Shown here piece after piece: positions 1 to 5,634 of a stretch of DNA of 5,634 nt. The notes beneath the pieces were generated by a model. That model was not told the origin of the DNA, searched no databases, and worked only from the letters and a program-made list of their open reading frames with translations. Both the position numbers and the translations under genes were made by a program. How positions within the stretch are numbered: the stretch's first letter is position 1; every line of letters begins with the position of its first letter. Source of the DNA: an uncultured Roseburia sp. (lineage in GTDB: Bacteria; Bacillota; Clostridia; Lachnospirales; Lachnospiraceae); contig CAKRCJ010000162.1 of the NCBI GenBank assembly GCA_934307185.1, forward strand, positions 1-5,634, written 5' to 3'.

Positions 1-71
1 CGCGAGACGGGACTCGAACCCGCGGCCCCGACCTTGGCAAGGTCGTGCTCCACCAACTGAGCCACTCGCGC
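1..71 (-). tRNA. tRNA-Gly (anticodon GCC), 3' end cut by window edge
   Basis: Read on the minus strand from 71 downwards, this folds as a standard tRNA. The acceptor 5' arm is GCGCGAG (71-65) and the D stem GCTC/GAGC (62-59 with 50-47). The anticodon stem CGACC/GGTCG (45-41 with 33-29) holds loop TTGCCAA, with anticodon GCC at 38-36. The variable loop has five bases, and the T arm is GCGGG-TTCGAGT-CCCGT (23-7) with one G-U pair. The acceptor 3' arm is visible as CTCGCG (6-1). The last paired base, the discriminator and the CCA end fall outside the window, so whether CCA is encoded cannot be seen. GCC decodes GGC and GGU glycine codons. It lies downstream of gltD on the same strand but has its own promoter, and a terminator separates the two, so it is probably an independent unit or the first gene of a tRNA cluster continuing past the edge. 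Confidence 0.97.
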
Positions 72-114
72 ATATTATATATATTATGTCAGGCAACTGC
101 CGAACACAAGATAT

Positions 115-143
115 ATAATACAATAGCACAATAAATTTGTCAA
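115..143 (-). promoter_or_regulatory. sigma-A-type promoter for tRNA-Gly
   Basis: On the minus strand a perfect -35 box TTGACA (143-138) is followed by a 17-nt spacer (137-121) and a -10 box TATTAT (120-115), one base from the TATAAT consensus. Transcription should begin near 107-109, giving a leader of roughly 36-38 nt before the mature tRNA 5' end at 71, to be removed by RNase P. Near-consensus boxes with optimal spacing are typical of stable-RNA promoters. The start site is inferred from spacing only. Confidence 0.85.
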
Positions 144-172
144 GAGGTTTTTTATAATTTTTCAATATTTTT

Positions 173-207
173 ATGACACTTCTATGTTGGTTTTAGAAGT
201 TTATCAT
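173..207. other. inverted repeat / small hairpin of unknown role
   Basis: A perfect 7-bp inverted repeat, ACTTCTA (178-184) with TAGAAGT (194-200), encloses a 9-nt loop. Beyond a small asymmetric internal loop (177 against 201-203), a further four pairs form between ATGA (173-176) and TCAT (204-207). No U-run follows directly on either strand, so it is not a convincing terminator by itself. It directly abuts the gltBD terminator and lies 30 bases upstream of the tRNA -35 box. It could be a secondary structure at the end of read-through transcripts, a protein site, or chance in AT-rich DNA. The palindrome is seen; any function is unknown. Confidence 0.35.
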
Positions 208-253
208 AAAAAAGAGAAGACTTCGTTCCACACAACAAAATCCTCTCTTTTTT
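208..253 (-). terminator. intrinsic terminator of gltBD
   Basis: In minus-strand RNA the segment 253-234 pairs with 227-208 in one uninterrupted 20-bp stem around a six-base GUGUGG loop (233-228). Three of the pairs are G-U (243/218, 240/221, 237/224). The stem begins with an A6 run and ends with a U6 run, as in an A-tract/U-tract Rho-independent terminator. On the plus strand the same three pairs become A-C mismatches, so the structure favours minus-strand RNA. It begins 32 nt after the gltD stop codon, with no gene between, so it should end the gltBD transcript and insulate the tRNA promoter downstream. Confidence 0.85.
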
Positions 254-285
254 ATAAATATTTTAAATGAAATAATAACTGAATT

Positions 286-1779
286 TTACTGCACTGACAA
301 ATAAGAATATCCCATCAGGCTTTCATCCACTTCTCTGGCGGCTTCTCTTCCTTCCCTGATTGCCCAGACGACAAGCGACTGTCCTCTGTGCATATCTCCT
401 GCGGTAAAGACATTTTTTACATTCGTAGCGTATTCGCCTTCTTTGGTTGCGACATTGGTTCTGGCATTTAAGTCAACACCGAATGCATTTGCAATATAAT
501 TTTCGGTTCCCAAAAATCCGGCTGCAATTAACACTAAATCGGCATCCATTTTCTGTTCGGAGCCAGGTACTTCTGCCATCATCATGCGGCCTGTTTTTTC
601 ATCTTTTTTGCTCTCTAATTTTACGGTAACAAGTCCGCATAAGTTTCCGTTTTTGTCTTTCAAAAACTCTTTTACCGTTGTCTGATAGATACGAGGATCA
701 TGACCAAATACCGCAATTGCTTCCTCCTGACCGTAATCTGTCTTGCAGACCTTCGGCCATTCCGGCCATGGGTTATTCTCTGCCCTTGTATCCGGTGCTT
801 TCGGCATCATTTCGAGCTGTGTGACACTGGCTGCACCATGGCGGATAGATGTTCCAACACAGTCGTTTCCGGTATCACCGCCACCGATAATGACTACCTT
901 TTTGCCTTTTGCCGAAATGTACTGATTGTCTTTTAATTCAGAGTCCAACAGGCTTTTCGTTGTCGCTTTTAAGAAATCAACTGCAAAATAAATTCCCTTC
1001 GCATCTCTGCCCGGTGCTTTGATATCCCTTGGATTTTTCGCTCCGCACGCCAAAACCACTCTGTCATATTCTTTTAACAGCTTGGCTGCTTTCACATCTT
1101 TTCCAACATTCATGCTAGTGACAAAAGTAATGCCTTCTTCTTTCATAATGTCAATCTTCCGGTCGATTACCCATTTTTCCAGCTTCATATTCGGAATACC
1201 ATACATTAAAAGTCCACCCACTCTGTCATCTCTCTCATAAACAGTAACCAGATGTCCTCTTTTATTTAACTGGTCTGCCACTGCAAGACCGGCAGGACCG
1301 GAGCCGATGACTGCGACCTTTTTTCCGGTACGGACTCTTGGTGGCTTTGCTGCTGCATAGCCTTGTTCGTATGCATTCTCAATGATACCATGCTCATTTT
1401 CCTTACAGGTCACTGCATCGCCCCAGTGTCCACAGGTACAGGCAGCTTCACAAAGTGCCGGACATACTCTTGAGGTAAACTCCGGGAAATTATTTGTCTT
1501 TGTCAGACGATTATATGCCTGTTCCCAGTTTCCTGTATATACCAAATCATTCCATTCCGGAACAAGGTTGTGTAATGGGCATCCGCTTGTCATTCCACAG
1601 ATGTTCATTCCTGCCTGGCAGAAGGGAACGCCACAGTTCATGCAGCGCGCGCCCTGTATCTGCTGTTCCTCTTTTGACAGTGGTGTATGGAATTCATTAA
1701 AATTTTTGATACGTTCTAATGGAGCTTCGCTCACCGATGTTTCTCTTTTATAATCCATAAATCCGGTTGGTTTTCCCAT
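286..1779 (-). CDS. gltD: Glutamate synthase (NADPH) small subunit, GltD
   Basis: This 497-residue protein is the electron-input subunit of glutamate synthase. It oxidises NAD(P)H at FAD and passes electrons through Fe-S clusters to the FMN of GltB, in the cytoplasm. The N-terminal Fe-S domain carries C46, C49, C54 and C67, then C106, C110 and C114 (CPALCEAAC). By analogy with dihydropyrimidine dehydrogenase these bind two 4Fe-4S clusters, with E129 at the place of the non-cysteine ligand. A first Rossmann motif, VIGSGPAGLA (158-166 region) with E182, binds FAD. The second, IIGGGDTGND (298-306 region), is the NAD(P)H site. The C-terminal VFTAGDMHRGQSLVVWAIREG (457-477) closes the FAD site. 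Length is normal for the family (about 480-500) and the frame is intact. The start is well set: AAGGAGG (1793-1787) lies 7 nt before ATG. It follows gltB by 12 nt, so it is co-transcribed and probably translationally coupled. Preference for NADPH over NADH is inferred from the family, not read from the sequence. Confidence 0.97.
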   Translation of the reverse strand: MGKPTGFMDYKRETSVSEAPLERIKNFNEFHTPLSKEEQQIQGARCMNCGVPFCQAGMNICGMTSGCPLHNLVPEWNDLVYTGNWEQAYNRLTKTNNFPEFTSRVCPALCEAACTCGHWGDAVTCKENEHGIIENAYEQGYAAAKPPRVRTGKKVAVIGSGPAGLAVADQLNKRGHLVTVYERDDRVGGLLMYGIPNMKLEKWVIDRKIDIMKEEGITFVTSMNVGKDVKAAKLLKEYDRVVLACGAKNPRDIKAPGRDAKGIYFAVDFLKATTKSLLDSELKDNQYISAKGKKVVIIGGGDTGNDCVGTSIRHGAASVTQLEMMPKAPDTRAENNPWPEWPKVCKTDYGQEEAIAVFGHDPRIYQTTVKEFLKDKNGNLCGLVTVKLESKKDEKTGRMMMAEVPGSEQKMDADLVLIAAGFLGTENYIANAFGVDLNARTNVATKEGEYATNVKNVFTAGDMHRGQSLVVWAIREGREAAREVDESLMGYSYLSVQ

Positions 1780-1786
1780 GATATTT

Positions 1787-1793
1787 CCTCCTT
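1787..1793 (-). promoter_or_regulatory. gltD ribosome binding site overlapping the gltB stop
   Basis: On the minus strand the gltB stop TAA (1794-1792) runs directly into the gltD Shine-Dalgarno, reading TAAGGAGG. The AAGGAGG core (1793-1787) is a perfect anti-16S match, followed by a 7-nt spacer and the gltD ATG (1779-1777). Ribosomes ending GltB therefore finish on the gltD ribosome binding site, a layout that favours translational coupling and balanced subunit production. Coupling is inference; the overlap is seen. Confidence 0.9.
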
Positions 1794-4700
1794 ACCCCCG
1801 TGTATTTGCATAGAAAGCTTCAATCTGTGCCTGTTCGGATGACAAGCCTTTTTCTTCCATCTGAACAATAGCCATTAACATACGGTTGTAATCATATGGA
1901 ATTACTTTTTTAAATTTCGGCAGATATTCACTGAAGTTGTCTAAAATTTCTTTTCCTTTTTCGGAATTGGTAAATGCCACATGCTCTTTAATCATATCTT
2001 TTAATTCCATGACATCATATTTATTGGAAACATCTTCTGAAAATACCATTTCCTTATTTATACGGGTATATAAATCATTATCCTCATCTAAAACATATGC
2101 GATACCACCGCTCATACCGGCTGCAAAGTTTTTACCTGTTTTACCTAAGACAACAACACGACCGCCTGTCATGTATTCACAGCCATGATCACCGACACCT
2201 TCAACAACTGCGGATGCTCCTGAGTTACGGACACAGAAACGCTCACCTGCCACACCGTTTATAAATGCTTTTCCACTCGTCGCACCGTAAAGAGCTACGT
2301 TACCAATGATGATATTTTCATCTTTTTTATATTTTACACCAGCCGGGGCATAGACCACTAATTTACCTCCGGAAAGTCCTTTTCCAAAGTAATCGTTGGA
2401 GTCACCGACAAGCTCTAAGGTCAGTCCCTTCGGAATGAATGCTCCAAAGCTCTGTCCGCCTGCGCCGGTACATTTTACAATAAAGGTGTCTTCCTCTAAG
2501 CTCGTTCCATATTTTTTTGTTATCTCGGAACCAAAAATTGTACCAAAGGAACGGTCGGTATTTGTTACCTCCACATCAATGCTTCTGCGCTGTTTGTTTG
2601 CAAGAGCCGAACCGAGCTGTTTTAAAAGAACTTTTTCGTCTTTTGATTTTTCCAGTTCAAAATCATAGACATGCTTCGGGTCGAAGGTTACTTTCTCCTT
2701 CGGTCCTGCATATGGATTGTCCAAAATCTTAGAAAGATCAATCTCTTTTTCCCTGCCGGTTAAATCCTCACGGACTTTTAAGAGGTCACTTCTTCCAACC
2801 ATCTCATCTACTGTCCTGCATCCAAGCTTTGCCATGTATTCACGGAGTTCTTCTGCAATAAATTTCATGAAGTTTTCTACGTATTCCGGTTTTCCTGCAA
2901 AACGTTTTCGAAGCTCCGGGTTTTGTGTTGCAATACCTGCCGGACAGGTATCTAAGTTACAGACACGCATCATGACACATCCCATTGTTACAAGCGGAGC
3001 CGTTGCAAAACCATATTCCTCTGCACCGAGCAGTGCTGCTATTGCGACATCACGGCCGCTCATTAATTTACCGTCTGTCTCAATCCTTACTTTATTCCGG
3101 AGTCCGTTCATAATTAAAGTCTGATGTGTCTCTGCCAGTCCGAGCTCCCATGGAAGTCCAGCATTATGGATAGAGCTTGCCGGCGCAGCACCTGTACCGC
3201 CGTCGTAACCGGAAATCAAGACAACCTGCGCGCCTGCTTTTGCAACACCTGCTGCAACCGTTCCAACTCCTGCTTCCGAAACAAGCTTTACAGAAATTCT
3301 TGCATCTCTGTTTGAATTTTTCAAATCAAAAATTAACTGCTCCAGATCTTCGATAGAGTAAATATCGTGATGTGGTGGTGGTGAAATTAAGGATACACCC
3401 GGTGTGGAAAGTCTTGTTTTTGCAATCCACGGATACACTTTTTTGCCCGGAAGATGTCCACCTTCGCCTGGTTTTGCTCCCTGTGCCATTTTAATCTGAA
3501 TTTCTTCTGCACTCACCAAATACTGGCTTGTGACGCCAAAACGTCCCGATGCCACCTGTTTAATTTTTGAGCAGCGATCCACTGCGGTATTTTTGCTTGC
3601 AATACGCTCGTAATCTTCTCCACCTTCGCCGGTGTTTGATTTTCCATGAAGTCTGTTCATCGCAATGGCAAGTGTTTCATGTGCTTCCTGTGAAATGGAA
3701 CCGTAGGACATCGCACCTGTTTTAAATCTTGTTACAATAGAGGCAACACTTTCCACTTCCTCAAGCGGAATACCTTTTTTCGGATAATTAAAGTCCATAA
3801 GTCCGCGGATACAGCCATCTTTTTCCTCGCTGTTTACAAGGTCTGTGTACTGTTTGAACATGTTGTAATCGCCACGCTTTGTAGACTCCTGTAACAGATG
3901 GATGGTTGCCGGATTATAAAGATGCACATCTGCACCACTTCTCATTTTATGGCGTCCCCTGCTGTCTAAGGTAAGGTCTGTTTCTAATCCGAGCGGGTCA
4001 TAAGCTGCGGAATGTAATTCATTCACATCACTTTCAATATCTTTTAATGTAATTCCACCGATACGGCTTACTGTGTTTGTGAAATACTTATCAATCACAT
4101 TGGAGTCAATTCCGATTGCTTCAAAGATTTTCGAACCTTCGTAAGACTGAATAGTGGAAATACCCATTTTCGAAGCAATTTTTACAATACCATTTAAAAT
4201 AGCTGCGTTATAATCATCCACTGCTGCATAGTAATCTTTGTCAAGCATATGCTCATCTACTAATTGTTTTACAGATTCCTGCGCCAGATATGGATTGATT
4301 GCACAGGCACCATAGCCTAACAGTGTTGCAAAATGATGTACTTCTCTCGGCTCGCCTGACTCTAAAATCATGGCAACTGCTGTTCTTTTTTTTGTCTTGA
4401 CCAGATGCTGCTGTAATGCAGATACTGCAAGCAGTGAAGGAATTGGCACATGATATTCGTCCACGCCACGGTCGGAAAGAATTAAAATATTTGCACCGTC
4501 TCTGTAAGCACGATCCGCCTCTACAAACAAACGTTCTATCGCTTTTTCCAGACTTGTATTTTTATAGTAGGTTGTCGGAATTACTTCTACTTTAAATCCG
4601 TCTACCTTCATATTTTTAATTTTCATTAAGTCAGTATTGGTAAGGATTGGATTGTCTACCTTTAACACCTGACAGTTGATTGCGTTTTCCTCTAAAAGGT

Positions 4701-5634
4701 TGCCATCTTCTCCGATGTAAACCGTTGTGGAAGTGACTACTTTTTCACGGATAGAGTCGATTGGCGGATTGGTTACCTGTGCAAATAACTGTTTGAAATA
4801 GTTAAATAACGGCTGATGGTCATTTGCAAGTGCAGCAAGCGGTGTATCAATACCCATGGCTGATGTTCCCTCGCCGCCGTTTTTTGCCATTGGTAAAATC
4901 GCTTCCCTCAAAGACTCATAAGTATAGCCGAACGCTTTCTGCATTCTCTGGCGTTCTTCCTTTGTGTATTCCGGTACACGCTGGTTTGGAATTTTTAAAT
5001 CTTTTAAGTTTAACAGATTGCGGTCAATCCATTCACCGTAAGGCTGCTTGCTTGCATAAGTCTCTTTTAATTCATCATCATCAATGACTCTTCCCTGAAC
5101 AGTATCTACAAGAAGCATTTTTCCCGGGCGGAGTCTTTCTTTTACCACGATTTTGGTCGGGTCAATATCAAGGACACCAACCTCAGAAGAAAGAATTAAG
5201 TAATCATCATCCGTAATATAATAGCGGGAAGGGCGAAGACCATTACGATCAAGCACAGCTCCCATAATATCTCCATCAGAGAAAAGAATGGATGCCGGTC
5301 CATCCCATGGCTCCATCATGGTTGCATAATACTGGTAAAAATCTTTTTTCTTCTGGGACATCAGATTATTATTAGCCCATGGCTCCGGTATCATAATCAT
5401 GACGGCAAGCGGCAGATCCATTCCGCTCATTACTAAAAATTCAAGCGTATTATCAAGCATTGCCGAGTCAGAGCCTTCGGTATTTACAACCGGAAGCACT
5501 TTCTGTAATTCTCCTTTTAAAAATTCCGACTCCATTGTTTCCTCGCGGGCAAGCATTTTATCTGCATTGCCTTTGATGGTGTTAATCTCACAGTTCTGTA
5601 CAATAAAACGGTTTGTATGAGCTCTCTCCCAGCT
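1792..5634 (-). CDS. gltB: Glutamate synthase large subunit, GltB (5' partial)
   Basis: This is the catalytic subunit of glutamate synthase: it hydrolyses glutamine, channels the ammonia to 2-oxoglutarate and reduces the iminoglutarate to glutamate on FMN. 1280 residues are visible, counted from the codon at 5634-5632; the family is usually about 1500, so the N-terminus with the catalytic Cys1 is outside. In order: the end of the class II glutaminase domain (about 1-205), with EINTIKGN (16-23) and DRNGLRPSRY (129-138); the central domain (about 215-540), with VTNPPIDSIREKVVTS (287-302); the FMN domain (about 570-950), with KTGAMSYGSIS, IKQVASGRFGV, GAKPGEGG, SPPPHHDIYSIEDL and SGYDGGTGA; the 3Fe-4S cysteines C886, C892 and C897; and the C-terminal glycine-rich beta-helix (about 990-1250). 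The ATG at 5556-5554 is internal: the open frame and family sequence continue to the edge and no ribosome binding site precedes it. No frameshift is seen. One oddity is QNC where HNG is usual (residues 13-15). B. subtilis calls this subunit GltA. Confidence 0.97.
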   Translation of the reverse strand, partial: SWERAHTNRFIVQNCEINTIKGNADKMLAREETMESEFLKGELQKVLPVVNTEGSDSAMLDNTLEFLVMSGMDLPLAVMIMIPEPWANNNLMSQKKKDFYQYYATMMEPWDGPASILFSDGDIMGAVLDRNGLRPSRYYITDDDYLILSSEVGVLDIDPTKIVVKERLRPGKMLLVDTVQGRVIDDDELKETYASKQPYGEWIDRNLLNLKDLKIPNQRVPEYTKEERQRMQKAFGYTYESLREAILPMAKNGGEGTSAMGIDTPLAALANDHQPLFNYFKQLFAQVTNPPIDSIREKVVTSTTVYIGEDGNLLEENAINCQVLKVDNPILTNTDLMKIKNMKVDGFKVEVIPTTYYKNTSLEKAIERLFVEADRAYRDGANILILSDRGVDEYHVPIPSLLAVSALQQHLVKTKKRTAVAMILESGEPREVHHFATLLGYGACAINPYLAQESVKQLVDEHMLDKDYYAAVDDYNAAILNGIVKIASKMGISTIQSYEGSKIFEAIGIDSNVIDKYFTNTVSRIGGITLKDIESDVNELHSAAYDPLGLETDLTLDSRGRHKMRSGADVHLYNPATIHLLQESTKRGDYNMFKQYTDLVNSEEKDGCIRGLMDFNYPKKGIPLEEVESVASIVTRFKTGAMSYGSISQEAHETLAIAMNRLHGKSNTGEGGEDYERIASKNTAVDRCSKIKQVASGRFGVTSQYLVSAEEIQIKMAQGAKPGEGGHLPGKKVYPWIAKTRLSTPGVSLISPPPHHDIYSIEDLEQLIFDLKNSNRDARISVKLVSEAGVGTVAAGVAKAGAQVVLISGYDGGTGAAPASSIHNAGLPWELGLAETHQTLIMNGLRNKVRIETDGKLMSGRDVAIAALLGAEEYGFATAPLVTMGCVMMRVCNLDTCPAGIATQNPELRKRFAGKPEYVENFMKFIAEELREYMAKLGCRTVDEMVGRSDLLKVREDLTGREKEIDLSKILDNPYAGPKEKVTFDPKHVYDFELEKSKDEKVLLKQLGSALANKQRRSIDVEVTNTDRSFGTIFGSEITKKYGTSLEEDTFIVKCTGAGGQSFGAFIPKGLTLELVGDSNDYFGKGLSGGKLVVYAPAGVKYKKDENIIIGNVALYGATSGKAFINGVAGERFCVRNSGASAVVEGVGDHGCEYMTGGRVVVLGKTGKNFAAGMSGGIAYVLDEDNDLYTRINKEMVFSEDVSNKYDVMELKDMIKEHVAFTNSEKGKEILDNFSEYLPKFKKVIPYDYNRMLMAIVQMEEKGLSSEQAQIEAFYANTRG

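Noticed and set aside
1..71. tRNA-Gly as an integration (attachment) site for a mobile element
   Set aside because: tRNA 3' ends are common attachment sites, but this 3' end is cut by the window edge and no integrase, direct repeat or phage-like gene is visible.
72..88. AT-repeat just upstream of the tRNA as a second -10 box
   Set aside because: A TATAAT-like string occurs on the minus strand, but no -35 box lies at proper spacing, and initiation there would fall inside the tRNA. The promoter at 115-143 is far better.
1576..1620. Apparent insertion with an extra Cys between C54 and C67 of GltD (AGMNICGMTSGCP)
   Set aside because: Compared with the proteobacterial form this looks like an insertion, but Firmicutes GltD proteins commonly carry a similar segment containing GMTSGCP, so the spacing is a normal family variant.
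1382..1753. Plus-strand open frames antisense to gltD and gltB, the longest being 135 codons at 2717-3124 and 123 codons at 1382-1753
   Set aside because: They lie wholly inside strongly recognised minus-strand genes, show no familiar domain and have no convincing ribosome binding site. They are shadow frames of well-conserved coding sequence.
5554..5556. In-frame ATG as the start of a 1254-residue protein
   Set aside because: The same frame stays open to the window edge and encodes recognisable glutaminase-domain sequence (WERAH, EINTIKGN) before this Met. No Shine-Dalgarno precedes it, and starting here would lose most of a domain. It is an internal methionine (LAREET context).
1..5634. 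An undescribed system, CRISPR array or mobile element in the window
   Set aside because: Nearly all of the sequence is accounted for by gltB, gltD and a tRNA with their signals. No direct-repeat array, transposase or unexplained gene-sized stretch remains; the only spacer (72-285) holds the promoter, the terminator and one small palindrome.

Overview
The window is ordinary core-metabolism DNA from what looks like a low-to-moderate GC Firmicute, probably a Clostridia/Lachnospiraceae-type organism. I base this on AT-rich spacers, strong AAGGAGG ribosome binding sites, a consensus sigma-A-type promoter and Firmicutes-like protein wording (e.g. GMTSGCP in GltD). The family-level placement is inference. 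All recognised features lie on the minus strand, so transcription runs from high to low coordinates.

Layout, in transcription order. (1) 5634-1792: gltB, the large subunit of glutamate synthase. It is cut at its 5' end by the window edge; 1280 residues are visible, and the roughly 200-plus N-terminal residues with the catalytic Cys lie outside. (2) 1779-286: gltD, the complete small subunit, starting 12 nt after the gltB stop, with its Shine-Dalgarno sequence overlapping that stop codon. (3) 253-208: a long hairpin that pairs fully only in minus-strand RNA and ends in a U-run, a good intrinsic terminator for gltBD. A second, smaller hairpin of unknown role lies just beyond it at 207-173. (4) 143-115: a near-consensus promoter (TTGACA, 17 nt, TATTAT). 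(5) 71-1: tRNA-Gly(GCC), missing only its last bases at the window edge.

Together GltB and GltD form the NADPH-type glutamate synthase (GOGAT). GltD takes electrons from NAD(P)H through FAD and Fe-S clusters, and GltB uses them, with ammonia released from glutamine, to turn 2-oxoglutarate into glutamate. With glutamine synthetase this is the main route of ammonia assimilation under nitrogen limitation. The start and upstream control region of gltB are outside the window, so its regulation cannot be read here.

I found no mobile element, CRISPR array, phage gene or new multi-gene system. The most interesting detail is a QNC in place of the usual HNG motif in the glutaminase domain of GltB.
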